From Catonella morbi ATCC 51271 (lineage in GTDB: Bacteria; Bacillota; Clostridia; Lachnospirales; Lachnospiraceae), in contig NZ_KI535370.1 of the NCBI RefSeq assembly GCF_000160035.2, positions 347,697-411,696 on the forward strand: 64,000 nt of DNA. Reading direction: 5' to 3'. The translations under genes were made by a program, and so were the position numbers. This document shows, in pieces, positions 35,659-45,180 of the stretch. How positions within the stretch are numbered: the stretch's first letter is position 1; each line of letters starts with the position of its first letter. The notes beneath the pieces are model-generated. The model did no database searches. It saw only the letters and a list, made by a program, of their open reading frames with translations, and was not told the DNA's origin.

Positions 35659-35752
35659 GCCTGTCTCAGCGTTTAACTGCCATACCCCTTCAGGGCACCA
35701 TCAGTATAAAACAGGCATGATTTAATTGTTATGGTATTTCATAAAAAATACC
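35659..35752 (-). promoter_or_regulatory. Structured rpsB leader
   Basis: Between the promoter and rpsB, a closing stem GCCTGT/ACAGGC (35711-35716/35659-35664 as read) encloses about 45 nt including a GGTGCCCTG/GGGGTATGGCA region. A separate hairpin GGTATTT/AAATACC lies at 35733-35752. It is a candidate S2-binding autoregulatory leader by analogy with other rpsB operons; the match to a defined motif has not been tested. Confidence 0.45.
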
Positions 35753-35775
35753 CTGCACATTTTTGCGCAAGGTAT

Positions 35776-35804
35776 ATTCTAACATAAAATAAAGCTTAAT
35801 GCAA
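35776..35804 (-). promoter_or_regulatory. rpsB-tsf promoter
   Basis: Minus strand TTGCAT (35804-35799), 17-bp spacer, TAGAAT (35781-35776). Confidence 0.75.
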
Positions 35805-35866
35805 GTATTTTATCTGCCGCCCATTTGGGTATTGGGGTATACTGCAGAGATTTTAATGCAGATTTC

Positions 35867-37156
35867 CTACTTGCCTATATCCTTTACAACCACATCTAAA
35901 GCCTTGTCTAACTGGTTGTCTTCTTTCCTATCAAGTTTTCCGTCATTTAAGGCTTCTTTGTTAAGCTCTACCACTACATCGGGCTTAATTCCCGTTCCAT
36001 GGATATTTGCTCCGTTTGGGGTATAATACTTTGAAACTGTGACCTTCATTGCTGTACCGTCTTCAAAAGGAACTATAGACTGAACTATTCCTTTGCCGAA
36101 AGTGTTGGTTCCGACCAATGTTGCAGCCTTATAATCCTTCATAGCCCCCGAAAATACTTCCGAAGCCGAGGCAGAGTTACCGTTTACAAGTATGGCTACA
36201 GGCTTATCAAAGCTTAAATTATCCGTAGCCTCCTCATCAACCCTCTTTCCGTTTTTATCCACTGTATATACAAGAATTCCTTTTTTTATCATTCTGTCAA
36301 GCATTTCGCAGGTAACATCAAGGAGACCGCCCGGATTGTCTCTTAAGTCAATTACAAGTCCCTGCATACCTTCTTTTTCCAGGTCTTTTAAAGCACTCTT
36401 AAACTGGGAAGCCGTAACTTCATCAAACTCCGAAACAGCAATATAACCTATTTTTTTACCATCTTTTTCTTCCATCCTGTATGTAACCGTATCAATTTCA
36501 AGTTGTCTTCTTTCAAGATTAAACTCAATTTCTTTTCCGTTTCTTAATACGGTTACCTTAACAAAGGTTCCTTCCTCTCCTTTAATCTGAGATACTACCT
36601 TGGAAAGTTCCAACCCTTCTATCTTCTTGCCTGCAACCTTATAAATCACATCTCCGGGAAGCATTCCTTCTTCTGCTCCCGAGCCTTTTTTAAATGTCTT
36701 TACTATAGTTATTGCCCCTGTTGTTACATTTTGACTTACCGCAACACCTATTCCGCAATAAGTTCCGCTGGAGGCTGTGGTAAATTGTTTATATTCATCC
36801 GCAGTATAGTATACGGTATACTGATCACCCAGACTGTCTACCATTCCCTTGTATATACCGTCCTGCATTTTGTCATTATCTATTTCATTCAGATAATAAT
36901 CATCTATTGTATCATACAACTCTTGGGACTTTCTGCTAACTTTTTCCCAATCTATGGCGGCTCCTGTAGTCGTATCTGTTCTATTTGTCTCATCCTCAGC
37001 TGAATCCAGCGCGGAAATCTGTTTAACCACTCCGAAAAGCATACCTCTTATAGCTCTGCTCTCAAAAGCCATTTTTATAAAGGCTGCGGATAATATACAA
37101 AATATAACAATACCAACCAATATGCCTAAAAAAAACTTTTTATTTTCTCTCATCAA
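35867..37156 (-). CDS. S41 carboxy-terminal processing protease with PDZ domain
   Basis: 429 aa. One N-terminal membrane anchor (about 8-27), then PDZ (GIGVAVSQNVTTGAITIVK, GMLPGDVIYKVAGKKIEGL) and the S41 catalytic domain: the nucleophile lies in NGNSASASEVFSGAMKDYK (Ser in SASASE) with the catalytic Lys in GKGIVQ. CtpA/CtpB relatives cut membrane or envelope proteins. It follows the EnvC-like hydrolase gene by 36 bp and belongs to the FtsEX-hydrolase gene group. Confidence 0.93.
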   Translation of the reverse strand: MMRENKKFFLGILVGIVIFCILSAAFIKMAFESRAIRGMLFGVVKQISALDSAEDETNRTDTTTGAAIDWEKVSRKSQELYDTIDDYYLNEIDNDKMQDGIYKGMVDSLGDQYTVYYTADEYKQFTTASSGTYCGIGVAVSQNVTTGAITIVKTFKKGSGAEEGMLPGDVIYKVAGKKIEGLELSKVVSQIKGEEGTFVKVTVLRNGKEIEFNLERRQLEIDTVTYRMEEKDGKKIGYIAVSEFDEVTASQFKSALKDLEKEGMQGLVIDLRDNPGGLLDVTCEMLDRMIKKGILVYTVDKNGKRVDEEATDNLSFDKPVAILVNGNSASASEVFSGAMKDYKAATLVGTNTFGKGIVQSIVPFEDGTAMKVTVSKYYTPNGANIHGTGIKPDVVVELNKEALNDGKLDRKEDNQLDKALDVVVKDIGK

Positions 37157-37192
37157 TTATCTCCATTGTTTCTTCCAAATTCCGGTCTAATC

Positions 37193-38407
37193 TTAAGGTG
37201 ATACATAATCAAGCGGATTCACATACTGTCCGTTTACTTTTACGCTAAAATGTAAGTGAGGACCGGTCGACATGCCGGTACTTCCAACCAAAGCTATAGT
37301 TTCTCCCTGACTTACTTCCTGTCCGACAGTTACCAGAAGTTGTGAGGAATGCATATAAACAGTATATACTCCGTTCCCATGATCGAGTATTACATGATTT
37401 CCCATGGAATAATGATAGCCTGCTGCTATTACTCTTCCTGCTTTAGCTGCTACAATTGAGGCACCTGCATTAACTGCAATATCTATTCCGTTATGAAAAG
37501 TACCTGAACCTGCCATTACTTCATTTCTGTAACCAAATCCTGATGTTATATATCTGCTTGCAGGCAAAGGCCATATCATGCCTGCTGCCGATTCTGTTCC
37601 GGAAACAATTATATCATTCCCGGCGCCTGAAGCCTTTGCCTCTCTTTCCCTTCTCTCTCTTTCTGCTCTCTCCGCTTCCGCTATTAATTCATCAATATAT
37701 CTTTCTTTCTGAACTATCTCAAGGTCATATTCACTGACCTTTTTACCGGCTTCTTGAATCAAACTCGCAAATTTTTCAATCTGAGCATTCTTAGCATCTG
37801 CAAGTCTTTCATTTTCTGCCTTTTTTGTCTCCAGTTCATTAAGAATAATATTTAGATCTGTCAACTTATTTTCTTTTTCAATTTTTTTCTCTTCGGCAAC
37901 CTTTTTAGCCTGTTGATATCTTCCAAGCAGAGTATTGTCATATTCCGAAATTCTGGACATATATTCGCTTTGATTTAACAAATCTTCCACCGAGTTTGAG
38001 CCGAGAATTATTTCCAAGTAATCAGTCTCTCCGTTTTCATACATATATTTAATTCTTTTTTTCATTATATCATACTGTTCATTCTCGACTTTTTTTGCAG
38101 CCTTAATCTCTTTTTCCGTCTTGGCGATACTCTTTTCCGTCTTTTTCACCTTTTTATCATAATCCGCAATCTTAAGTTCTATATTCTGCTTTTTTTCATC
38201 CAGTTTCTTTATTGCATCCTGTATTTCGTCTCTCTGATCTTTTAATTTTTCTATTCTTTCGTTCTCTTTCGCTCTCTTCTTTTCAAGTTTTTTCTTTTCA
38301 TCCTTCTGGCTTTTAATTGTATCAGCCATCGGTGTAAAAATATTTCCGCCAAATGCTGTTAATATCGCAAATATAAGCATAGTTGCAAACATTTTCTTTT
38401 TAGACAT
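37193..38407 (-). CDS. EnvC-like murein hydrolase (coiled coil plus M23 peptidase)
   Basis: 404 aa. A signal/anchor sequence is followed by a long coiled coil (about 30-245, rich in Lys/Glu heptads) and a C-terminal M23 (LytM) domain with HNGIDIAVNAG and MSTGPHLHFSV, the two zinc-site motifs. In family members FtsEX pulls on the coil to switch the hydrolase on at the septum. The gene start overlaps the ftsX end by 8 bp, consistent with that partnership. Confidence 0.92.
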   Translation of the reverse strand: MSKKKMFATMLIFAILTAFGGNIFTPMADTIKSQKDEKKKLEKKRAKENERIEKLKDQRDEIQDAIKKLDEKKQNIELKIADYDKKVKKTEKSIAKTEKEIKAAKKVENEQYDIMKKRIKYMYENGETDYLEIILGSNSVEDLLNQSEYMSRISEYDNTLLGRYQQAKKVAEEKKIEKENKLTDLNIILNELETKKAENERLADAKNAQIEKFASLIQEAGKKVSEYDLEIVQKERYIDELIAEAERAERERREREAKASGAGNDIIVSGTESAAGMIWPLPASRYITSGFGYRNEVMAGSGTFHNGIDIAVNAGASIVAAKAGRVIAAGYHYSMGNHVILDHGNGVYTVYMHSSQLLVTVGQEVSQGETIALVGSTGMSTGPHLHFSVKVNGQYVNPLDYVSP

Positions 38408-39302
38408 CTATATGCCTCCTAACTGTAAAAAAACTGCCTACAAAACCTATTCCTACCCCTATGGCAAGCAAAAGCGGTGTAAGCACCATAAATTCTTTTT
38501 TAGTATCAATAAACACCAAAATATTTACGAGAGTATTAAATCTCTCCGAGAGTACCTTAACCGTTCTTTCGTAAATGAAATACAGCAGAACTAACGGCAA
38601 CAAAGCTCCTACAAGTCCCAGTGCTACACCTTCTATAACAAATGGTGCACTAATGAAAAAATCAGTTGCACCTACCATTCTCATAATAAATATTTCTTCT
38701 TTTCTGACTGAAATTCCCATAGCTATGGTTGTACTTATAAGAAATATCGCTACTGCCAAAAGTAAACCTATTATCGTTATAGATATAACTCCAACCAGTG
38801 AATTAATTGCAGAAAAGCCCGAAGTTGTATTACGGTTACTGTTTACTTTTCTTACCCCTTCAATTGTTTCAATATAGTTTACAATTTCCGGTTGTTTTTC
38901 TATTTCTTTAACATAAACAGTATATGAGTCACTGCCCGCAAGAGGATTATCGTTTCCGAAAGTCTCTATAAGCTCAGGCTTTAGGGAAGTCTTTTTGTAA
39001 CGCTCCCAAGCTTCATCCGCTGAAACATATACAACATCCCTTACTTCTTTCCTTGAAGAAATTTTAGCACCGATTTCTTTCTTTGCCTCATCCGACAAAC
39101 CATCTTCAAAAAAAACCGTAATTCCGACTCCTGCCTCCGCTGACTTCATCATATTATCAAAATTACTTACCAACAAGAAAAAAAGTCCAAAAATAAATAG
39201 GCAGGCGGCTATGGTACCCATTGATGCCAAAGAGAACATCCTGTTTCTGCGAATACCCTTAAACCCCTCCCTAAAACTATACAACAAAGTCCGTATTTTC
39301 AT
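38400..39302 (-). CDS. ftsX: Cell-division ABC transporter permease FtsX
   Basis: About 300 aa: a membrane helix after residue 20, an extracellular domain of about 130 residues, and three more helices. It begins MKIRTLLYSFREGFKGIRRN. In-frame ATGs lie at 39311 and 39302. It overlaps ftsE and the EnvC-like gene. Transmits the FtsE ATPase cycle to the extracellular hydrolase. Confidence 0.94.
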   Translation of the reverse strand: MKIRTLLYSFREGFKGIRRNRMFSLASMGTIAACLFIFGLFFLLVSNFDNMMKSAEAGVGITVFFEDGLSDEAKKEIGAKISSRKEVRDVVYVSADEAWERYKKTSLKPELIETFGNDNPLAGSDSYTVYVKEIEKQPEIVNYIETIEGVRKVNSNRNTTSGFSAINSLVGVISITIIGLLLAVAIFLISTTIAMGISVRKEEIFIMRMVGATDFFISAPFVIEGVALGLVGALLPLVLLYFIYERTVKVLSERFNTLVNILVFIDTKKEFMVLTPLLLAIGVGIGFVGSFFTVRRHIDV

Positions 39303-40083
39303 CATCTGCACCGTTTATCCAATCACCTACAACTTCACCGTTTCTTAATTCTATCACCCTTTTTTTCATGGTTTTTACAATTTCTATATTATGGGTGACA
39401 ACCACAACCGTAGTTCCGTTTTTATTCACTTCTTCCAAAAGATTCATAATCTCCCAAGAGTTATTAGGATCCAGGTTACCTGTAGGCTCATCTGCAAGTA
39501 AAATAATAGGCTCATTAACCAGTGCTCTCGCTATTGCAACTCTCTGTTGTTCACCCCCTGAAAGTTCTTTTGGATAAGCTTTCTCCTTATCTGAAAGCCC
39601 AACTATTTCCAGCATTCTTGGAACTGTCTCTCTGATAACCTGTGGGCTTTTTTCGATTATCTGCATAGCAAAAGCCACATTCTCATAGACTGACCTTTCC
39701 TTTAAAAGTCTGAAATCCTGAAATACCATCCCTATATTTCTTCTGTGTTTCGCCACCTGGCTATGTCTAAGACGTTTTAAGTTCTTACCGTTTACATAGA
39801 CCTTACCGGATGTAGGATTTATTTCTTTCATAAGAAGCTTTAATAAAGTAGACTTTCCTGCTCCGCTGTCTCCGATAACAAATACAAATTCACCTTTTCT
39901 TATCGTAATGTTAACGTTTTTAAGTGAATTTGTCTCTCCGTTGTTCTTAGATGAATAGTCCTTCGATGCATTCACAAGCATAACCGCAGGAATATCCATT
40001 TCAAGATTCTTATCTGAATTAGCACTTTCAGAGAATAATTTCTTATTCTCTGAAAGCCTTTTCTTTCTATCATTATTAATCAT
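39277..40083 (-). CDS. ftsE: Cell-division ATPase FtsE with N-terminal extension
   Basis: 268 aa; usual FtsE is about 225-230. Walker A GDSGAGKST, signature ELSGGEQQRVAIARAL and Walker B ILLADEPTGNLDP are intact. The first ~35 residues before IPAVMLVNASKDY are additional and include a DNA palindrome (40025-40056). The ATG at 40083 overlaps the stop of the upstream regulator (TAATG). No internal ribosome site is visible, so the extension is kept. It partners FtsX. Confidence 0.93.
   Translation of the reverse strand: MINNDRKKRLSENKKLFSESANSDKNLEMDIPAVMLVNASKDYSSKNNGETNSLKNVNITIRKGEFVFVIGDSGAGKSTLLKLLMKEINPTSGKVYVNGKNLKRLRHSQVAKHRRNIGMVFQDFRLLKERSVYENVAFAMQIIEKSPQVIRETVPRMLEIVGLSDKEKAYPKELSGGEQQRVAIARALVNEPIILLADEPTGNLDPNNSWEIMNLLEEVNKNGTTVVVVTHNIEIVKTMKKRVIELRNGEVVGDWINGADDENTDFVV
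40025..40056 (-). other. 14-bp perfect inverted repeat in the ftsE 5' coding end
   Basis: Arms CTTTCAGAGAATAA (40025-40038) and its complement (40043-40056) around a 4-nt loop, about 30-60 nt into the ftsE message. It lacks a T-tract. It could control ftsE translation or be a coding repeat. Confidence 0.6.
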
Positions 40084-41171
40084 TAGTATTCTAAGTTCTC
40101 CATATATTTCATGTACTTAACTACCATAAGTGCAATCTTAAAGGTAATAGCATCATCAAATACCCTTATATCAAGGTTAGTTGTTTTCTGAAGCTTATCC
40201 AGACGATATACAAGAGTATTTCTGTGAATATATAACTGTCTTGAAGTTTCAGAAACATTTAAGCTGTTCTCAAAAAACTTATTGATGGTTGATAAGGTCT
40301 CCTCATCAAATTCATCCGGAGATTTACCGTCAAATATCTCTCTGATAAACATCTTGCAAAGCGGCATTGGTAACTGATATATAAGTCTTCCTATTCCAAG
40401 GTTGTTATAACCTACTATATTGTAATCCGCATAGAAAATCTTTCCTACATCAAGAGCCATCTTAGCCTCTTTATAAGAACGGGATACATCTTTAATTTCA
40501 GGAACTATTGTTCCATAAGAAATATTCACCGAAGACATAGCTTCAGAGTTAAGCATATCAAGCATGGTCTTAGCTACCTTGTCCATATCTTCATAGCTTT
40601 CACCCGGCTTAAGTTCTTTAACCACTATAATATCTTTTTCATCTACTGCCGTAATAAAATCTTTGGTTTTACCTGTAAAAAGACTTCTTACCGTTTCAAG
40701 GGCATTGGAATCTTTCTCATTTTTAGTTTCAATAAGGAAAACTATACGTCTGGCTTCCACATCAATATGAAGCTTCTTTGCTCTGTTATAGATATCAACC
40801 AAAAGAAGATTATCCAACAACAGATTCTTGATAAAGTTATCCTTATCATATCTTTCTTTATAGGCAATAAGCAGATTCTGAATCTGGAAACCTGCAATTT
40901 TTCCTACCATATATACATCATCATTATCACCCCTTGCAAGGATGATATACTCAAGCTGCTGTTCATCAAAAACTTTGAAAAACTGATTTCCTGAAAGCAC
41001 CTGGCTTTCAGCAGGTGATTCCGCAAAATTGAGAACTGCTTCTTCATACTGTTCTGCTTCTTCAAAAGTTGAAGCAAGATTCTTTCCTTCAGTGTCCATC
41101 ACACAAAGATCAACCCTTGTAATAGCCTTAAGCCCTTCAATGGTACTCTGTAAAATCTGATTTGATATCAT
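40083..41171 (-). CDS. CdaR/PucR-type helix-turn-helix regulator
   Basis: 362 aa from the ATG at 41171 (GGGGTGAG 5 nt upstream; the ATG at 41186 is less likely). The C-terminal HTH_30 domain reads FFENSLNVSETSRQLYIHRNTLVYRLDKL (about 299-327), and the middle has a GGDEF-like-derived segment (IDVEARRIVFLIETK) typical of CdaR-like regulators. Stops exactly at the ftsE start (TAATG), so it heads the ftsEX operon. Ligand unknown; such regulators usually sense sugar acids or nitrogen metabolites. Confidence 0.85.
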   Translation of the reverse strand: MISNQILQSTIEGLKAITRVDLCVMDTEGKNLASTFEEAEQYEEAVLNFAESPAESQVLSGNQFFKVFDEQQLEYIILARGDNDDVYMVGKIAGFQIQNLLIAYKERYDKDNFIKNLLLDNLLLVDIYNRAKKLHIDVEARRIVFLIETKNEKDSNALETVRSLFTGKTKDFITAVDEKDIIVVKELKPGESYEDMDKVAKTMLDMLNSEAMSSVNISYGTIVPEIKDVSRSYKEAKMALDVGKIFYADYNIVGYNNLGIGRLIYQLPMPLCKMFIREIFDGKSPDEFDEETLSTINKFFENSLNVSETSRQLYIHRNTLVYRLDKLQKTTNLDIRVFDDAITFKIALMVVKYMKYMENLEY

Positions 41172-41254
41172 TGACTCACCCCACATATTAAAATTTGTCT
41201 AAAGTTACTTAAGTTAGTTATCACATTACATTCTACCATTCATTTTAAAAAAAG

Positions 41255-41299
41255 TAAAGAAAAGCCGGTCTCATATTAAAAATTTCTGATGAGACCGGC
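41255..41299 (-). terminator. Terminator after the msmK-like gene
   Basis: Perfect 11-bp stem GCCGGTCTCAT (41264-41274) with its complement (41289-41299), followed on the minus strand by TTTTC and further T-rich sequence. Confidence 0.88.
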
Positions 41300-41343
41300 C
41301 GGAGTTTAATATTATTTTACTAAATTCAAATTATTACGCTAAC

Positions 41344-42456
41344 TTAAAATGCGATTGCAAGTCCTGATTCTTTATCAAAAATATGCATCTTTGAAAGATC
41401 AAGAGCAAATTTAACTGTGTCGCCTACTCTTGCGGTAGTACGAGGATTAACTCTTGCGGTAAACTCTACATCACCGACAGGGAAGTAAAGGAATACTTCC
41501 GCACCAAGAAGCTCGTATACCTTAATTGTAGCATCAAAAGTAGTATCAGGTGAGTTATTGATAAATACTTCTTCATCATGAATATCCTCAGGACGGATAC
41601 CGAATTCAACAGTCTTTCCGTCATAACCGCCATCAAGAAGAGCCTTAGCCTTATCTTTAGGAAGCTTAATCTTAAAGCCCGCAAACTCAAGAGTTGCTCC
41701 TTCACCCTCTTTCTTAACTACCGCATCTATAAAGTTCATCTCAGGAGATCCGATGAATCCTGCAACAAACTTATTAACAGGTTTCTCATAAAGATTCTGA
41801 GGAGTATCTACCTGCTGAATATAACCATCCTTCATAACTACGATCCTTGTACCGAGAGTCATAGCCTCCGTCTGGTCATGTGTTACGTAGATAATAGTTG
41901 TCTCAAGTCTCTGATGAAGCTTACTGATTTCAATACGCATCTGCACACGGAGCTTAGCATCAAGGTTTGAAAGAGGCTCATCCATAAGGAATACTTTAGG
42001 GTTACGAACTATAGCACGTCCCATAGCTACACGCTGTCTCTGTCCACCTGAAAGAGCGGCAGGTTTACGATCAAGAAGTTTCTCAAGGTCGAGAATTCTG
42101 GCTGCATCATTAACAAGTTTATTGATTTCTTCCTTCGGAGTTTTTCTAAGCTTAAGACCAAAAGCCATATTGTCAAATACTGACATATGTGGATAAAGAG
42201 CGTAGTTCTGGAATACCATCGCAATATCTCTGTCCTTAGGCTCAACGTCATTTACTCTCTTATCGCCAATGAAAAGATCTCCGCCCGAAATCTCCTCAAG
42301 ACCTGCGATCATACGAAGTGTAGTAGACTTACCACAACCCGAAGGACCTACGAAAATAATGAACTCTTTGTCTGCGATTTCAAGGTTGAATTCCTTAACT
42401 GCCTCAAAACCGTTTGGGTACTTCTTTGTAACATTTCTTAATGATAAACTTGCCAT
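41344..42456 (-). CDS. msmK: Carbohydrate importer ATPase, MsmK/UgpC/MalK type
   Basis: 370 aa. Walker A GPSGCGKSTTLRMIAGLE (about 36-53), Q-loop QNYALYPHMSV, signature LSGGQRQRVAMGRAIVRNPK, Walker B LMDEPLSNLDA, and a C-terminal OB-type regulatory domain ending at the residue 370. It is monocistronic, flanked by terminators and regulators, with no permease nearby. Such shared ATPases serve several CUT1 importers; the two importers in this window (1.3-4.5 and 50.2-53.8 kb) lack their own ATPase. Confidence 0.95.
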   Translation of the reverse strand: MASLSLRNVTKKYPNGFEAVKEFNLEIADKEFIIFVGPSGCGKSTTLRMIAGLEEISGGDLFIGDKRVNDVEPKDRDIAMVFQNYALYPHMSVFDNMAFGLKLRKTPKEEINKLVNDAARILDLEKLLDRKPAALSGGQRQRVAMGRAIVRNPKVFLMDEPLSNLDAKLRVQMRIEISKLHQRLETTIIYVTHDQTEAMTLGTRIVVMKDGYIQQVDTPQNLYEKPVNKFVAGFIGSPEMNFIDAVVKKEGEGATLEFAGFKIKLPKDKAKALLDGGYDGKTVEFGIRPEDIHDEEVFINNSPDTTFDATIKVYELLGAEVFLYFPVGDVEFTARVNPRTTARVGDTVKFALDLSKMHIFDKESGLAIAF

Positions 42457-42668
42457 AACAGCCTCCCTTTAAAAACATTTTCTAGATTTTATAAATCCGT
42501 TCAAATTTTATTATAGTGCAACAAAACTTCTGTATAATAATATACACTATCAGAACTCACTAAACCATTCTTTTTTTACACAAAATCAAAGCTTCATTTT
42601 TGTTAGTTTTGTCCTAAAAACATTAAAAGTATACATAATATAGAAAACTTGTACAATTTTTCTTTTAA

Positions 42669-43613
42669 TTATTGGGCAAATTTTACTTTACTTAATTTTT
42701 GTTCCCATTTTTTTAAAAGAACTACCCCTTCCTCATCTGAATATTTATATTCCAGCAGGTGTTTTTCCTTATTTACAGCTTCATTATTTATATTTTTTAC
42801 TGCCAGCTTTCTGTATTCACTCAAACTGCATCCTAATCTCTTCTTTATTATGGAAGAAAGATATTTTGCATCGGAGAATCCGCAGGATAGGGCTATATCC
42901 ATTTGGGAAAGCTGCGTATTTAATATAAGTGTCATTGCTTTTTCAAAACGAAGATTATTTAAATAATTCTGAAAAGTAATACCGTAATAATCCTTAAAAA
43001 GATGCGAGATATGAGTTGTTGTAAGCCCTTCTATATCTGAAAGTTCCGAAAGCCTTACAGCCTCTGTATAATGATCGTTAATGTAAGCTGTAATTCTTTT
43101 CATTCTTTGATTCTTCTTTTCTCTTAACGAGTGATTGTGTTCATTTAAAATGCTGAATTGAAAATCCTTCATAAGTCTGCAAAATAGTCCGCTCACCAAT
43201 GAAACCAGTTCTATCTCAAAAAGAGGCTTTGCTTCAAGGTAACAAAAGGCAATCTGAAATATAACTTTCCTTAGTTCTGATATGTTTTCCGATAAGGAAC
43301 AATTTGAAAATGACAGGTTTGAAAAATATGGAAAATAATCCTTACAATAATGTCTGGATACCTGCAGAAACAATCCTAACACCGCTTCATTCCCTGTCTG
43401 AATTTCGTGTGGCTCATACGGATTGATAATAATAAGCGAACCCGGCATCAATTTTATAACTTCATTTTGTAACGATAAAGTCCCCTCACCGTCAAGCACA
43501 AGAAAAATTTCAAATGCATTATGTGTATGATAGTTTCTGTACTGTATTTTATTTAAAAATACTTTTATATGATGCAGGCGGCTATACCTGACAAATTCGT
43601 ATTCCTGACTCAT
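42669..43613 (-). CDS. AraC-family transcriptional regulator
   Basis: 314 aa. An N-terminal cupin sensor (FEIFLVLDGEGTLSL, MPGSLIIINPYEPHEIQTG) is followed by two helix-turn-helix units: LSELSDIEGLTTTHISHLFKDYYG and ALSCGFSDAKYLSSIIKKRLG. It is divergent from xylose isomerase, whose promoter abuts its own, so a role in xylose control is likely. The start has a weak GAAAGAG site. Confidence 0.9.
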   Translation of the reverse strand: MSQEYEFVRYSRLHHIKVFLNKIQYRNYHTHNAFEIFLVLDGEGTLSLQNEVIKLMPGSLIIINPYEPHEIQTGNEAVLGLFLQVSRHYCKDYFPYFSNLSFSNCSLSENISELRKVIFQIAFCYLEAKPLFEIELVSLVSGLFCRLMKDFQFSILNEHNHSLREKKNQRMKRITAYINDHYTEAVRLSELSDIEGLTTTHISHLFKDYYGITFQNYLNNLRFEKAMTLILNTQLSQMDIALSCGFSDAKYLSSIIKKRLGCSLSEYRKLAVKNINNEAVNKEKHLLEYKYSDEEGVVLLKKWEQKLSKVKFAQ

Positions 43614-43642
43614 AAATAATCTCTTTCAAATTTTTATACTTT

Positions 43643-43684
43643 TGATACTCGTATCATTATATCAAAAAATCGCAAGATTGTCAT
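43643..43684 (-). promoter_or_regulatory. araC-type gene promoter and palindrome
   Basis: Minus strand ATGACA (43684-43679), 17-bp spacer, TATAAT (43661-43656). The palindrome TGATACTCGTATCA (43643-43656) directly follows the -10 and may be an autoregulatory site. Confidence 0.55.
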
Positions 43685-43705
43685 ATTAAAATCGCAGAAA
43701 AATAA

Positions 43706-43734
43706 TTGTAGATAATTACTATATAGCCTATAAT
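43706..43734 (+). promoter_or_regulatory. xylA promoter
   Basis: TTGTAG (43706-43711), 17-bp spacer, TATAAT (43729-43734), 45 bp before the start codon. Confidence 0.6.
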
Positions 43735-43779
43735 CTACATATAAACAAAACTTCAATCTAAGAATAGGAGGAACCCGTT

Positions 43780-45102
43780 ATGTCAGAACTATTTCAAAAT
43801 ATACCTAAAATAAAATACGAAGGTGCGAATTCAAAAAATCCTTTAGCTTTTCACTATTATGATGCAGAGAAAATCGTTCTCGGAAAGACGATGAAGGAGC
43901 ATCTCCCATTTGCCATGGCCTGGTGGCATAATCTCTGCGCTGCGGGAACAGATATGTTTGGAAGGGATACAGCCGATAAAAGCTTCGGTCTTGAAAAAGG
44001 CAGCATGGAGCATGCAAAAGCAAAGGTAGATGCCGGATTTGAATTTATGGAAAAACTGGGAATCAAATATTTCTGTTTTCATGATGTAGATTTGGTGCCT
44101 GAAGCTTGCGATATTAAAGAAACGAATTCCCGTCTTGACGAAATTTCAGATTATATTCTCGAGAAAATGAAGGGAACCGATATCAAATGTTTATGGGGAA
44201 CTGCCAATATGTTCAGTAACCCAAGGTTTGTAAACGGAGCCGGTTCTACCAACAGTGCCGATGTTTACTGTTTTGCCGCAGCGCAGATAAAGAAAGCTCT
44301 TGATATCACCGTTAAATTGGGTGGCCGCGGTTATGTATTCTGGGGCGGCAGAGAAGGATATGAAACCCTGTTAAATACAGACGTTAAATTTGAGCAGGAA
44401 AATATAGCCAACTTAATGAAAATGGCTGTCGAGTACGGTCGCAGCATTGGCTTTAAGGGCGATTTTTACATAGAACCAAAACCAAAGGAGCCAATGAAAC
44501 ATCAGTATGATTTTGATGCCGCTACTGCAATCGGCTTCCTTAGACAATATGGACTTGATAAAGATTTCAAATTAAATATAGAAGCTAATCATGCTACTCT
44601 TGCAGGACATAGTTTCCAACATGAACTTCGTATTTCATCTATTAACGGAATGCTCGGAAGTGTAGATGCCAACCAGGGCGATATGCTTCTCGGCTGGGAT
44701 ACAGACGAATTCCCGTTTGATGTATATGACACAACAATGTGTATGTACGAAGTTCTTAAAAACGGCGGACTTACGGGCGGTTTTAACTTTGATGCAAAGA
44801 ATCGCCGCCCAAGTTATACTTACGAGGATATGTTCTACGGATTTATACTGGGAATGGACAGCTTTGCACTTGGACTTATCAAGGCTGCCAAACTTATAGA
44901 AGAAGGAACTCTGGATAACTTTATTAAAGAGCGTTATAAGAGCTTTGAAAGTGAAATAGGAAAGAAAATCCGCTCCAAGTCAGCAAGCCTGCAGGAACTT
45001 GCGGCTTATGCCGAGGAAATGGGTGCTCCTGCTATGCCGGGCAGCGGAAGACAGGAATATTTACAGGCTGCATTAAATCAGAACCTGTTTGGAGAAGTTT
45101 AG
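43780..45102 (+). CDS. xylA: Xylose isomerase
   Basis: 440 aa, D-xylose to D-xylulose. FHDVDLVPE carries the catalytic His, and [15 protein letters not shown] together with the [18 protein letters not shown] segment holds the metal ligands. Length fits class II xylose isomerases (about 440). The start has AGGAGG upstream. No xylulokinase is in the window. It is divergent from the AraC-type regulator and followed by a two-way terminator. Confidence 0.97.
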   Translation: MSELFQNIPKIKYEGANSKNPLAFHYYDAEKIVLGKTMKEHLPFAMAWWHNLCAAGTDMFGRDTADKSFGLEKGSMEHAKAKVDAGFEFMEKLGIKYFCFHDVDLVPEACDIKETNSRLDEISDYILEKMKGTDIKCLWGTANMFSNPRFVNGAGSTNSADVYCFAAAQIKKALDITVKLGGRGYVFWGGREGYETLLNTDVKFEQENIANLMKMAVEYGRSIGFKGDFYIEPKPKEPMKHQYDFDAATAIGFLRQYGLDKDFKLNIEANHATLAGHSFQHELRISSINGMLGSVDANQGDMLLGWDTDEFPFDVYDTTMCMYEVLKNGGLTGGFNFDAKNRRPSYTYEDMFYGFILGMDSFALGLIKAAKLIEEGTLDNFIKERYKSFESEIGKKIRSKSASLQELAAYAEEMGAPAMPGSGRQEYLQAALNQNLFGEV

Positions 45103-45126
45103 TTAAAATTATTCAATAACTTAGAA

Positions 45127-45176
45127 AAACTACCGCACGGTATCAACAAGAAATTCTGTTGTATGTGCGGTAGTTT
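45127..45176. terminator. Bidirectional terminator between xylA and the GH42 gene
   Basis: 12-bp perfect stem AAACTACCGCAC/GTGCGGTAGTTT (45127-45138/45165-45176) with an inner CAACA/TGTTG pair. Genes converge on it from both sides. Confidence 0.8.
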
Positions 45177-45180
45177 ATAT

